From DASQZK01 sp963809925 (GTDB taxonomy: Bacteria; Bacteroidota; Bacteroidia; Bacteroidales; GCA-2748055): 64,000 nt of DNA. The notes under the pieces are model-generated. The model saw only the letters and a program-made list of their open reading frames with translations, did not search any database and had not been told where the DNA came from. A program made the position numbers and the translations under genes. Where the stretch lies: contig CAWELH010000004.1 of assembly GCA_963809925.1 (NCBI GenBank), positions 1 to 64,000 on the forward strand, read 5' to 3'. Shown here piece after piece: positions 1 through 8,791 of this stretch. The first letter of the stretch is position 1. Each line of letters opens with the position of its first letter.

Positions 1-189
1 ATTTTGGCGGCCACCGCGCCGTTCATATAAACCAGGATGACATGTGGGTTACTTTCAATTTTTATCGGACAATAGTGTTAACGAATATTTAACTCATGAA
101 TTTCTATATCTGTCGGGGATAATTATTACATTTATCTGTTAACTTTAAACATTCTGTAAATTATAACGTGATTAAAAATTCTAAATATT

Positions 190-1248
190 ATGTATCGCAC
201 ATTATTCACAATAACCCTGGCAGTTGCCGTAATTCTCTCCTCATGCACCAGCGGGACCACCAATGAAACTTCCTCTGATGTAAAGCACTTCCGGCACCTG
301 CAATTCAGTGAAACAGCCTATGACAAAATCAATGGGATTTACCCGTTGACAGCTGATGAAGCAAAGTCGGTAAATAACTGGACATTTACCTATAACAGGC
401 AGGGTAAGCCGGTGAACATTGCCTATATGCGGGGCGACAACCTGCTTGGGTATTCCGGAAGGAGCTATGCCCGGCTGGAGATTACGTATACCGATTCCAC
501 CGAGGTACACCATTTCTTCAATGCCAAAAATGAACCTGTGAATTCAAATGGAGTATACGCCTACGTGTACCAACTGGATAAAAATGGCAACCGGACCGGG
601 CTGAGTTTCCTGGATAACGAAGGCAATAAGGTTGAAAACCGGAATAAGATTGCCTGGTACACCTGGGAAGTGCTTCCCGACGGGATGGTAAAGGAAAACC
701 GCTATAACATGGAGAATGTAGAAGTGGTTATGAATCCTAACTGCCCATTCTTTGAGCTTCGCTTCAGCTATGACCCGAACGGTTTCTGTACACGTATGGC
801 CAATTATATGGATGACACGCTGTATAACTGTACGGCAGAAAACTGTGGGGATATAGGGGTATCGTACTTTACGTTCAACTACAACGAAAAGGGTTCCCTG
901 ACGGATTTTGCCGTTTATAATGTGTACGCCCAGCGGGCCAACCTGTATGCCGGATGGTCCCATTACCGGAATACTGTGGATGAAAACGGTGACGTGGTGG
1001 AATCTTTCTTCTGGGATCAGGATAATGAACCCATCGGCGGAAGAAGGAATCCCATGACCGTCACGAAATACGATATGCATGGCGCTGTGATCGAACAACA
1101 ATACATGGATGAAAACCGGCAACTGGTGATCAACCCGGGAATTAACGCTGCGGTGATAAGGTATACTTACGATGAGGACGGCATGCCCGTTGACACTACC
1201 CTTCTCGATGCTGCCATGGTCGAGGTTCCCCGGAAAGAAAAAACATAA
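190..1248 (+). CDS. Hypothetical lipoprotein with YD-like repeats
   Basis: A 352-aa protein starting at an ATG with a type II signal peptide; the lipobox LSSC puts the lipidated Cys at residue 19. The mature part is built from repeated blocks of roughly 30-45 residues in which an aromatic beta-strand motif (FTYNRQG, FSYDPNG, FNYNEKG, KYDMHG, YTYDEDG) is followed by a D/N-x-G turn and a hydrophobic strand. This resembles YD/WG-type repeat proteins, so an outer-membrane or periplasmic beta-rich protein is likely. No catalytic motif is visible. It lies upstream of the rhodanese lipoprotein on the same strand with a 72-bp gap and may be cotranscribed with it. Function unknown. Confidence 0.75.
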   Translation: MYRTLFTITLAVAVILSSCTSGTTNETSSDVKHFRHLQFSETAYDKINGIYPLTADEAKSVNNWTFTYNRQGKPVNIAYMRGDNLLGYSGRSYARLEITYTDSTEVHHFFNAKNEPVNSNGVYAYVYQLDKNGNRTGLSFLDNEGNKVENRNKIAWYTWEVLPDGMVKENRYNMENVEVVMNPNCPFFELRFSYDPNGFCTRMANYMDDTLYNCTAENCGDIGVSYFTFNYNEKGSLTDFAVYNVYAQRANLYAGWSHYRNTVDENGDVVESFFWDQDNEPIGGRRNPMTVTKYDMHGAVIEQQYMDENRQLVINPGINAAVIRYTYDEDGMPVDTTLLDAAMVEVPRKEKT

Positions 1249-1320
1249 TCTTTTCCCTATGTGGGTCTGCCGTTAGTCAATCATCCCCGGGTAAACATTT
1301 CGAAAAAATACGTAACTCCC

Positions 1321-2358
1321 ATGAAACGAATATTCATTTTACTGATCCTCGCGATTTTCTCTTTGTATTCCTGCAAAAACTCCACGACTTCCGGCAAAGA
1401 AGGAGAAACTGCAGCACCGGTAGCTTCAGAAACGAAGACCGAAGCCGAACTTCTCACTGAATACCTTATTTCTTCGGGCGACTATGCCAACACCCGTAGC
1501 TTCCCTTCCATGATCAAGCCCTCCACCCTGCTGAAAGTCCTGGATGACTCAGGCACTTTTGTCATCGATCTCAGGGGTGAGAGCTCCTACGCAAAAGGTC
1601 ATATCAAAGGGGCTGTCAATGTGAAGTTCGGGGATATACCTGCGTATTTCGAACATTCCATAAAACCTTACAGGTATGATAAAATAGTGATGGTTTGCGA
1701 TAAGGGTCAGAAATCCTCCTATACCACCATGCTTCTCCGTCTTATGGGATACGGGAATGTATACTCCATGCGGTGGGGTATGTCCGCCTGGAATCCTGAT
1801 CTTGCTGCCGGTACTACCAGTGGTTCATGGGATGCTTCTGTGGGATCTAAATACCAATCAGCGCTGGAAAAGGGCAATAATCCCCCAGCTGCCGAAGGGA
1901 ACTACCCGGAGCTTCATACCGGGAAAACAACGGGTGAGGAGATATTCCGGGAAAGGATAAAACAACTGTTTGCGGAAAATCCCCCCGATTTCACACTCTC
2001 AGCCGATACGGTTTGCCTGCAGCCGGAGAAATACTATATCATGGACTACGACCGTAAAGACCGATATGAGTCAGGGCATATCGCCGGAGCTGTAAGGTAT
2101 AAACCGGGAGAGACGCTGGGCATTGAAAGTGAGATGCGAACGATCCCGGCCGGTAAAAATGTGGTGGTTTATTGTGCCACCGGGCAGAGTTCGGCATTCG
2201 TCGCTGCTTACCTGAAGCTTTTGGGTTATAAGGCCCACTCCCTGCGCTTTGGGAACAATGCATTCATGCATGATCAGATGGTTCGGGATAAACGAACACT
2301 CTCCTGGGAAGCCTATTCGGATGAGGAGATGTTGAATAATTTCCCATATGTAAAATAG
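1321..2358 (+). CDS. Lipoprotein with two rhodanese domains
   Basis: A 345-aa protein. The ATG at 1321 is preferred over upstream in-frame starts because it gives a proper lipoprotein signal peptide ending in LYSC (lipid Cys18). Two rhodanese-like (sulfurtransferase) domains follow, at about residues 65-160 and 225-330. Both carry a plausible catalytic Cys loop: VMVCDKGQKSS (Cys126) and VVYCATGQSS (Cys285). The typical RhDVR-like and GHIxGA motifs are present in both. Rhodanese domains carry persulfide sulfur on the Cys, so this is likely an envelope-anchored sulfur carrier. The convergent neighbours encode another rhodanese and two YeeE/YedE sulfur transporters, which supports a role in thiosulfate or sulfane-sulfur handling. 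Confidence 0.85.
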   Translation: MKRIFILLILAIFSLYSCKNSTTSGKEGETAAPVASETKTEAELLTEYLISSGDYANTRSFPSMIKPSTLLKVLDDSGTFVIDLRGESSYAKGHIKGAVNVKFGDIPAYFEHSIKPYRYDKIVMVCDKGQKSSYTTMLLRLMGYGNVYSMRWGMSAWNPDLAAGTTSGSWDASVGSKYQSALEKGNNPPAAEGNYPELHTGKTTGEEIFRERIKQLFAENPPDFTLSADTVCLQPEKYYIMDYDRKDRYESGHIAGAVRYKPGETLGIESEMRTIPAGKNVVVYCATGQSSAFVAAYLKLLGYKAHSLRFGNNAFMHDQMVRDKRTLSWEAYSDEEMLNNFPYVK

Positions 2359-2364
2359 AAACCT

Positions 2365-2379
2365 GGCGCACATTGCGCC
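2365..2379. terminator. Hairpin between convergent stop codons
   Basis: GGCGCA-CAT-TGCGCC is a perfect 6-bp GC-rich stem with a 3-nt loop. It sits in the 25-bp gap between the rhodanese lipoprotein stop (2358) and the converging rhodanese gene stop (2384). There is no U-tract on either strand, so it may act as a bidirectional transcription barrier or mRNA end-protecting hairpin rather than a classical intrinsic terminator. Confidence 0.45.
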
Positions 2380-2383
2380 CCCA

Positions 2384-2992
2384 CTAACAGCCCCCCACCA
2401 GCCTGCGTTCCTTTGAGAACCTGTCGGAGAAGTAACCCGCTTTCAGGCTGTCGGGCAGGAGATTCCACTCATTCGTCATACGACGGGCCTTGTATCGTCT
2501 CTCAAACACAGCATTCTGAGCCGGGGAGATGCTTTCTCCGGTAAATGCTGAATTCATGATGGTACTGTCCCAGGCCGGGATCCCGCCCATGAGCATGAAG
2601 ATGTTGGGATATCCTTTTTGCATGGCCAGCATCCAGGCCTGGTTCGAAAGCAGATCATCATCGGAGTAAATGACGGTTTTCATGGATGCCACGGAAAACA
2701 GGTAAGCATAGCTTTTATCAAGAAAGTTTTCGATGGGTATGTTGATGGCGCCGGGTAGACTCATCACTTTGTAGCGTTCAGGGGTCCTGACGTCCAGCAG
2801 CCGGAACCCCGTGTCCTGCCTGACAAGTACAGCAGCCAGTTCATCCGGTGAAAGGGTGAAATCATCGTTCAGTATGACCTGAAGGATTTCCTCCGGAGCT
2901 TTCTGTCCGGCATTCTTTCCTCTGAAGGACATGACAGCGGTCATCACTCCCAATAGGACAAGGATTATGGAAAATTTGAATCTGAAATTCAT
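2384..2992 (-). CDS. Rhodanese-like protein lacking the catalytic Cys
   Basis: A 202-aa protein with an N-terminal hydrophobic segment (residues 7-22, signal anchor or signal peptide). One rhodanese fold spans about residues 45-140, with FRLLDVRTPERY and the substrate-binding LPGAINIP motif. At the position where active rhodaneses carry Cys the loop reads VIYSDDDLLSNQAW, so Ser110 or an Asp replaces the nucleophile and sulfurtransferase activity is unlikely. The protein ends in Gly-Gly-Cys, which could offer a terminal thiol. It is 11 bp downstream of the yeeE-like gene at 3004-3606 and probably in its operon. Likely role: a sulfur- or redox-binding partner of the transporter, not a classical enzyme. 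Confidence 0.8.
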   Translation of the reverse strand: MNFRFKFSIILVLLGVMTAVMSFRGKNAGQKAPEEILQVILNDDFTLSPDELAAVLVRQDTGFRLLDVRTPERYKVMSLPGAINIPIENFLDKSYAYLFSVASMKTVIYSDDDLLSNQAWMLAMQKGYPNIFMLMGGIPAWDSTIMNSAFTGESISPAQNAVFERRYKARRMTNEWNLLPDSLKAGYFSDRFSKERRLVGGC

Positions 2993-3003
2993 GGACTTTG
3001 AAT

Positions 3004-3606
3004 TTAAAGTTCAGAGAGAATATCCGGCCGGGCATACTTTTTTTCTGCTTTTTCAGCCAGCCAAAACATACCGACAGCCACAAGGATAACCAGGAAAAGA
3101 AACAGGCCCCGGCTCATACCAAGGATCTCCGGCAGAACCTGCGGTCCCTTGTAGCCTGATAGAAACAGTGTAGCCAGCCGGGGGTAGAACTCGCCAAACA
3201 GGAGAGCTCCTAGCGCACCTCCAAGCAGAAAAAAGAAGGCATCAATTTTTCCGATAGAGAGCGCGCTGATCCCTGTACCCGGACAAAATCCTCCCATCAC
3301 GAAACCGGGGCCCATAATCACGCCTCCCACGATGGCGGAATTCACGTAAAAAGGATTGACGTACACCCGGCTCATATCGAGAAGGCCAAAATATACCAGG
3401 AATTGCGATCCGATCATGGCCACGATGGCTGCGGTAAAAAAGACTTTTAACACTGTTGTATCGTACCCATAGAACATACCGGCGAGTTTGCGGCTTGATG
3501 AAAACCCGGCCTGCTCAAGAGCAATGCCAAAACCAATACCTATGAGAAACGGAATAAGAAATCCGGCGTTGGAATTGGTACCTGTAATATCCATTATCGT
3601 TAGCAT
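3004..3606 (-). CDS. YeeE/YedE family sulfur transporter, half-protein 1
   Basis: A 200-aa polytopic membrane protein with about five hydrophobic helices. It carries the YeeE/YedE (sulfur transport, Pfam Sulf_transp) signature G-x-C-P-G-T-G, here GGFCPGTG with Cys108. In characterised TsuA-type proteins conserved cysteines pass thiosulfate through the membrane. The family also occurs as a single longer protein; here it is split into two genes, this one and 3661-4173. The short gap between them and the downstream rhodanese make a three-gene sulfur-uptake operon likely. Substrate (thiosulfate or other sulfane sulfur) is inferred from family and context. Confidence 0.85.
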   Translation of the reverse strand: MLTIMDITGTNSNAGFLIPFLIGIGFGIALEQAGFSSSRKLAGMFYGYDTTVLKVFFTAAIVAMIGSQFLVYFGLLDMSRVYVNPFYVNSAIVGGVIMGPGFVMGGFCPGTGISALSIGKIDAFFFLLGGALGALLFGEFYPRLATLFLSGYKGPQVLPEILGMSRGLFLFLVILVAVGMFWLAEKAEKKYARPDILSEL

Positions 3607-3660
3607 GTTGAGATTATGAGTTGATTCTTTTTTTTAAAAATCTGATGGATTCACCTGGAA

Positions 3661-4173
3661 CTAAAGCCAGTTTTTCCTGAAAAACCAGGCAAAGGCATAC
3701 GCTGAACCGAAAATGGCCAGCATGGTAACAAAACCGGCCGTTGAGAACACCGCCATGCCCGAGAGAGCAGCCCCGCTGGTACATCCCCGGGCAAGTTGTG
3801 CCCCGAAGACAAATAATAAACCTCCCAGGAAGGCAAAGAGTAACCGCCGGGAAACAGAAACATGAGCAGGCCGTTCTACCTTCCATGACAGCCTCCCGGA
3901 TATCAGGCCGGAGAAGAATCCACCGACAAGTAGCCCCAGGACCTCGTACACCAACCAGTTATTCAACGGGTTGGCCCCTCCCTCAAAATATTTGCTGAAA
4001 TAGGGCGAGCCTGTGACATGAGCCCGGCTTATTGCGCCCAGCAGTGACGTGACACAGTATTTAATTCCGCCGCTGGCGCCCAACCCCCGGCCGGAGAAGT
4101 AGTTGGCCGATAACAGCACCAGCCCCAGCAACACTCCTGCCAGGTAGGGATTCATATAAGGTTTCTTCCGCAT
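3661..4173 (-). CDS. YeeE/YedE family sulfur transporter, half-protein 2
   Basis: A 170-aa membrane protein with four or five hydrophobic segments and the second YeeE/YedE signature ARGCTSGAALSG (Cys131). Another Cys (Cys40) lies in the N-terminal half. It is the first gene of the minus-strand operon, 54 bp ahead of the other half-transporter. The ATG at 4173 precedes Met-Arg-Lys-Lys and a helix, as usual for the family. Together the two half-proteins probably form one sulfur-compound channel. Upstream lie 24-bp tandem repeats that may be its operator. Confidence 0.85.
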   Translation of the reverse strand: MRKKPYMNPYLAGVLLGLVLLSANYFSGRGLGASGGIKYCVTSLLGAISRAHVTGSPYFSKYFEGGANPLNNWLVYEVLGLLVGGFFSGLISGRLSWKVERPAHVSVSRRLLFAFLGGLLFVFGAQLARGCTSGAALSGMAVFSTAGFVTMLAIFGSAYAFAWFFRKNWL

Positions 4174-4218
4174 GAGTTTTTGATTTAAGTACGGGTAAAT
4201 GTCTGTATTTTAGTCGAT

Positions 4219-4335
4219 TTATTTATAACTATTACTGTAGCAAATTTAGTAAATATTGTTGTACGAATTTAAGTATATCGTGCTGTATCATATTTAGTAT
4301 ATTCTGTTGTGCAGTCTTAAGTATATGTTGTATGG
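4219..4335. repeat. 24-bp tandem repeats upstream of the YeeE operon
   Basis: Units start at about 4243, 4267, 4291 and 4315. Each contains (A/T)TTTA(A)GTA(A/T)AT followed by TGTTGTA or a close variant. The AGT trinucleotides sit at 4248, 4272, 4296 and 4320, an exact 24-bp period. The TGYTGTR boxes sit at 4257, 4281 and 4305, with the fourth moved 3 bp by a short deletion (4326). A degenerate fifth unit (TACTGTA at 4233) keeps the period. The array ends about 46 bp upstream of the yeeE-like ATG, where an operator would be expected. Repeats may be transcription-factor sites. Confidence 0.65.
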
Positions 4336-4595
4336 ATGAAGGTATAATGAAAATATGCATGGAAATACGAAAAGTCCGGCGAAAAAATGTAAAATATGGA
4401 AAGGTTGGCTATGCAATACCTTGATCATTGGCGTAAAAAAGAAAATCTAAAGCCTCTTAACATTAAATAACATCTCACTTTTCATCCATAAATCGTGTTT
4501 CACTTGTGTTTCACCTGGCTGGTTGATTGGTTTGTAATTCACACATGTAAGGTTCGTCAGACATTTGAAGCAGAATCCTGCTACCCCGACAAATG

Positions 4596-4624
4596 AAAAA
4601 AGCCATCGGATGGATGGCTTTTTT
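4596..4624 (-). terminator. Intrinsic terminator behind the GH9 gene
   Basis: AAAAAAGCCATC, a 5-nt loop, then GATGGCTTTTTT: a perfect 12-bp stem including A/T tracts, so it works on both strands. It is about 105 bp downstream of the GH9 gene stop (4730, minus strand), and no other gene ends here. It lies in the 556-bp gap 4174-4729, which otherwise holds only the 24-bp repeats. Confidence 0.8.
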
Positions 4625-4729
4625 CTTGATAAACAACAGTATAAACAGCTTTTTTGCGGTGTTGGATCCTTTCTTTTTCGAACCTGCAATTTTTAGGTTG
4701 CAATTTCAACGACACAACTCTTAACCTTT

Positions 4730-7700
4730 TTAACGCACGATAAGCTTACGGGTCAGACTGGTTTGGGAATTGACAACCCTTATGAAATAAAATCCCGGAT
4801 TCAATTCACTGACATTGAGTGACACCTCTGCAGAACCGTTTTTATTATTTTTCTCCAGGACAATCCTTCCATTGATATCGGTCAGGATCACCCGGGAGTT
4901 TACCAGGATTGTTCCTTTCAGGGTCAGCATGCCGTTTTGGACAGGATTCGGGTAGATGGACAGTCCGGAATCGCCAATATCTTTGATGCCGGTTCTGTCA
5001 CGGTAAACGGTAACCTGGCATATGGTCTGGTGGTCACCGAAATTCGTTGAAACGACAATATCGGTGGTCCCTTCTGCAAGGGCAGTAATATTCCCGTTGG
5101 CATCGATGGTTGCCACCCCCTCGTTTGAAGAACTCCAGGTCACTGTCGTATCGCTGGCGTCGGCGGGACTTACCGTAGCCGACATGGTATAGCTTCCCCC
5201 TTCTTCAAGGGAATCGGCAGGACAATTATTGATCATCACGCCCTGTGTAGGGATAGTAACTTCAAAGTTCATCCAGTTAAAATTAATTGGATTACCCACA
5301 TTCTTGATGATCAGGCTCTGCTGGCCGGCATCGAGATGAATGATGGCAATCACGTCTGCCCATTTTCCCCATCCGCCGGTATTCGGCACAAAGATCGATT
5401 TGAGAAGTGTCGAACCTTCATAGATTTCAAAATCACCCGGATCGGCCCCCCTGGCTACGCGAAACGTTACCAGATAATCGTCCGTACTTTCAATATTTGC
5501 TGCATATTCGAGCGATTCTCCTTCATCGAACCAACCAACATAGTCAGTACTGTCAACGTCCCCGGAGGCTTCCCAGGATACATCACCCACGACATTGTCA
5601 AAATCTTCAGCCTGGATCAGTCCCGGAACGAATTTTCCCGGTTTAGTTATGGTATCTACAACGTTACTCTGATCTGATGACTTTCCCGCATAGTCGATGG
5701 CCTTGATGTAAAGAAAATATCTTGTATCGGCATTGAGACCATCGACCGTACATTCCGGTAGGATCGACGAGGTCCACAATTGGTCATCGACGTAGACCTC
5801 GTATTCCTTCACTCCCGCATCATCGGTGGAGGCATCCCAGGCAAGGTCGACCGAAAGTGAACCGATACCCGTTACTATAAGGTTGGAGGGATCGGTTGGT
5901 GGCTGATCATCAACAACAACCTGTATGGGTTTTGATTTCCTGCTTTCACTTTCGGAGTATGCGATGGCCGAAACAGAGTAGATACCCGCTGCCAGATTGC
6001 TGAGGGTATATTCATAAGGTGCGGAAGTATCCTCACCAAGTTTTGTCGTACCTGAGTAAAATTCCACCTTTGAAATAATCCCTTCCGAAACGGATGCCGT
6101 AACGGCAACAGGCACATCCGAGCCAGGTGCATATACCGAATCTGGGTCCGGCTTATCAAAACTGATGATAAAATTCTTTCCGGAGGAATAGGCTTTCAGG
6201 TATGAAAACAGGGCAGCCATGGGAGTAACCGTCTCCTGGACGGTAAATTCGGAAGCCGGGATATAATCCCTGGAATCGATGCATTGTTCCATCATGGGCC
6301 AGTCGTGTGGATCGGAAGGTTCAATGAAGAAGGAGGGATTGTAGACCCCGCTGGTATATTTGTACGGCGGAATTCCAGGAATCCATCCGGGAATACCGTC
6401 ATAGTTGGAATCAATATGGAGGATATCGCGCAGCACCCGGTCGGCAGTAACACTTTTGGCACCGGTGATAAATACCTGCTGGTCGTTGTTTGCTCCAAGA
6501 TACATATCGGCAGTAGTATAAAGGAAGTTCAGAACATCATCGTCGTCTGAAAGGTGGTGATAAACCATCTGCATCATAATATGAGGATAATATCCTCCCC
6601 AGCTCATATTCGGGTTCGAATATTTGATGAACCTCAGTGCTCTTTCACTGGCCTGATTTAGTCCCTGGTCGTAGGCAAGATTTCTGATGGTCGATTTCAG
6701 ACTGTTTTGCAGCGTTTCATCTTCCGTGGTTAAATTCCCCCATTTGTCGGGAGGAGTCAGACAGAAGACATAGGTTCCATTGTTGTTATCGAGGTAATAC
6801 CACGACCTGCATTCCTTGAAATCGTCGAGGTACTTATGATCGCCGGTAACCCGGTAAAGGGCGGCAGCTGCGTAATATTTCTGTCGTATGAATTCCTCAC
6901 CCGGGTTACCCGGGCTCTTTGATTCGGCCCATGAATATTCAGTCTCAGATTCCAGGATCCATTTGTCAATGTCGGTTTGCGGCGCCCCGGCCAATTCATA
7001 ACAATAGGCCAGGTGTGCAGCTGCGCCTGCATATGCCCACGAAGTGATGGCTTCCTCGGCAAAGGCATACCACATATGGTTATCTTCCCATGAAGGATGA
7101 TAATAGCCGGTTGTTTCCACTCCTCCGCATATACCCCCGGTGGGGCCTTTCAACCTCCGGTAGAAGTCGATATCCCACTGGGCTTCATCGATAAGATCGG
7201 GCAAGCCGTTGGAGCTTTCAGGGATATTCAGTTCCCCGTCATGGAATTTGCCAGGGTTCATTTCGTAGACGAGCAACAGGTTCGTACTGATATTCAGATG
7301 TGAACGTGACCGGTCGTAATCTGCCGCATCGAAATGACCTCCCCAGCCCCAGCCGTCGGCCTCATCATTCATGTGCGGGTAGGGGTTGCCGGGCCATACC
7401 CATTCGGTAGCCTGTGCCGGCAATTGTTCGAAATTCACATGATCATCGCTGATAGACATGTGATTCGAATAGGTGACCTGAAAGCCGTTGACACCTGGCG
7501 TATGATCCTCGGGTTTAATATATTCGGTATATTCCGATGTACGGGCCGGGCCACTTCGCTGGTGATACAGCCCCCTGACCAGCAGGTATGACAGATCGGT
7601 ATATAAATCCTTGTCGATCCGGAATGGGAAGGAACAACCTATTCCGTCAATCGCGATCCTGTATTCTCCAGGCTCCAAAGCCACAGAATTCCCGATATCT

Positions 7701-8425
7701 GAGAAATCGCACTCCCATACTGCACTTCCATGCCAACCTACCTTCGATATACCGCTGTTTTCGAGCTGCAAGGGAGCCCGCAACGCGAGACCTTTACCGT
7801 CGTCAGCGCTGGAATAAACCACACTGCTGTCGGCATCCCTTACCAGATAGAAGGTGTTTCCTACATATGCAGAGAAATCACTTCCGCCTTTGGTCCCCAT
7901 CCACTGGTATACATAGGCGAATTTCAAACCGGCATTCGGGACATATCCCACCTCATTAACATGGATGGCTTCGGAGCGGAGATTTTTCGTATCGAAGACA
8001 AAGGTCTCGGAACTCTTGTTGGATGCAAGGCTTCCCCATTCGATCGTATAGGTATGTCCCTCCTGCATAGGCTCGGGCAACTGAAGATAAACCCAGTACG
8101 TTCCGAGGGCGGCCTCCCGTTTTGACTTAAATCCAATACTCCCGGGGTTGATGCCGGACAAGTAATTGTCATCGTCGGTGCTTGTAATGGTATACGTTGC
8201 GGTGGTTTTCGCCGCAACCGGATCGAGAGGGCCCGAATTCCATATGTCGCTGCACGCCGCTGTCGAATAATCCTGACATTCCGGGGTGTTTTTTTCACCC
8301 TCCCGGAAATATAGAAGCAGAACATCACTCTTTATGGGTGAGACAAAAAGTATATCAGCTGAAAACAAACTGTTAAAGGAAAGAGTCAGCATACCGGCAA
8401 ATAAAAAAAGCAATTTTTTGTTCAT
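4730..8425 (-). CDS. Secreted multidomain GH9 cellulase-like enzyme, T9SS cargo
   Basis: A 1231-aa protein. I start at the ATG at 8425 because it gives a clean signal peptide (MNKKLLFLFAGML); an in-frame ATG 28 codons upstream gives an unlikely N-terminus. Domain order: N-terminal Ig-like CelD_N (HVNEVGYVP); GH9 catalytic (alpha/alpha)6 barrel with HFDAADYDRS (catalytic Asp pair), IPESSNGLPDLIDEA and the C-terminal SEFTVQETVTPMAAL segment holding the acid Glu; a bacterial Ig domain; fibronectin III; CBM6-like module (IQAEDFDN, YVGWFDEGESLEY); BIG2 Ig domain; T9SS sorting domain (LSIYPNPVQNG to the end). It probably hydrolyses beta-1,4-glucans or related plant or algal polysaccharide at the cell surface. 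Substrate not provable here. Confidence 0.9.
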   Translation of the reverse strand: MNKKLLFLFAGMLTLSFNSLFSADILFVSPIKSDVLLLYFREGEKNTPECQDYSTAACSDIWNSGPLDPVAAKTTATYTITSTDDDNYLSGINPGSIGFKSKREAALGTYWVYLQLPEPMQEGHTYTIEWGSLASNKSSETFVFDTKNLRSEAIHVNEVGYVPNAGLKFAYVYQWMGTKGGSDFSAYVGNTFYLVRDADSSVVYSSADDGKGLALRAPLQLENSGISKVGWHGSAVWECDFSDIGNSVALEPGEYRIAIDGIGCSFPFRIDKDLYTDLSYLLVRGLYHQRSGPARTSEYTEYIKPEDHTPGVNGFQVTYSNHMSISDDHVNFEQLPAQATEWVWPGNPYPHMNDEADGWGWGGHFDAADYDRSRSHLNISTNLLLVYEMNPGKFHDGELNIPESSNGLPDLIDEAQWDIDFYRRLKGPTGGICGGVETTGYYHPSWEDNHMWYAFAEEAITSWAYAGAAAHLAYCYELAGAPQTDIDKWILESETEYSWAESKSPGNPGEEFIRQKYYAAAALYRVTGDHKYLDDFKECRSWYYLDNNNGTYVFCLTPPDKWGNLTTEDETLQNSLKSTIRNLAYDQGLNQASERALRFIKYSNPNMSWGGYYPHIMMQMVYHHLSDDDDVLNFLYTTADMYLGANNDQQVFITGAKSVTADRVLRDILHIDSNYDGIPGWIPGIPPYKYTSGVYNPSFFIEPSDPHDWPMMEQCIDSRDYIPASEFTVQETVTPMAALFSYLKAYSSGKNFIISFDKPDPDSVYAPGSDVPVAVTASVSEGIISKVEFYSGTTKLGEDTSAPYEYTLSNLAAGIYSVSAIAYSESESRKSKPIQVVVDDQPPTDPSNLIVTGIGSLSVDLAWDASTDDAGVKEYEVYVDDQLWTSSILPECTVDGLNADTRYFLYIKAIDYAGKSSDQSNVVDTITKPGKFVPGLIQAEDFDNVVGDVSWEASGDVDSTDYVGWFDEGESLEYAANIESTDDYLVTFRVARGADPGDFEIYEGSTLLKSIFVPNTGGWGKWADVIAIIHLDAGQQSLIIKNVGNPINFNWMNFEVTIPTQGVMINNCPADSLEEGGSYTMSATVSPADASDTTVTWSSSNEGVATIDANGNITALAEGTTDIVVSTNFGDHQTICQVTVYRDRTGIKDIGDSGLSIYPNPVQNGMLTLKGTILVNSRVILTDINGRIVLEKNNKNGSAEVSLNVSELNPGFYFIRVVNSQTSLTRKLIVR

Positions 8426-8506
8426 GGCAATCATTGGTAGTTTCAGGTTGGTTTGTGATTTGAGGGAATGATCCGAAAAGTTAGTTGGGAGAAATATAAG
8501 CCTTTT

Positions 8507-8514
8507 CAAATATA
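8507..8514 (-). promoter_or_regulatory. Candidate -7 element for the GH9 gene
   Basis: On the minus strand the sequence reads TATATTTG, a perfect match to the Bacteroidota -7 consensus TAnnTTTG, about 80 bp upstream of the chosen GH9 ATG (8425). No good -33 TTG was found at the usual spacing, so it may depend on an activator. Confidence 0.4.
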
Positions 8515-8686
8515 GTATAAATTACCATAATATATAATGTATATTTATTAAGCACACAATCAAGTGGTTATAATATTGGGCCTGTTTTTCAGGCAGGCTT
8601 GTTTTTTTATGAGATTTCCGGGTATTTATTATTTTAACGTCGAAAGCGAATAGCAGAAGTGCAAAACGAATTCCAGGAAAAGTTTA

Positions 8687-8722
8687 TTCAACCTGACAGG
8701 TTTATAAACCTGTCAGGTTGAA
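8687..8722. repeat. 36-bp perfect palindrome (AACCTGACAGGTT type)
   Basis: A perfect inverted repeat of 18 + 18 nt with no spacer. Each arm is TTCAACCTGACAGGTTTA and the centre is between 8704 and 8705. It lies in the 366-bp divergent gap between the GH9 gene and the lipoprotein at 8792. From general familiarity, AACCTGTCAGGTT-type palindromes recur in Bacteroidota genomes, so this may be a REP/MITE-like element. It could also fold as a cruciform or bind a dimeric regulator. Confidence 0.7.
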
Positions 8723-8791
8723 TTTAGTCATGTATGAAAAGATTAGGATTTTTTTTCATAATTTTATTATACTCTTAATAATTTGGTTTTA

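Noticed and set aside
4447..4689. 80-aa minus-strand ORF
   Set aside because: It spans the intrinsic terminator at 4596-4624 and has no recognisable protein pattern.
8580..8608. GCCTG-TTTTT-CAGGC followed by T-run
   Set aside because: Looks like a weak terminator, but no gene ends upstream of it on the plus strand (divergent promoter gap).
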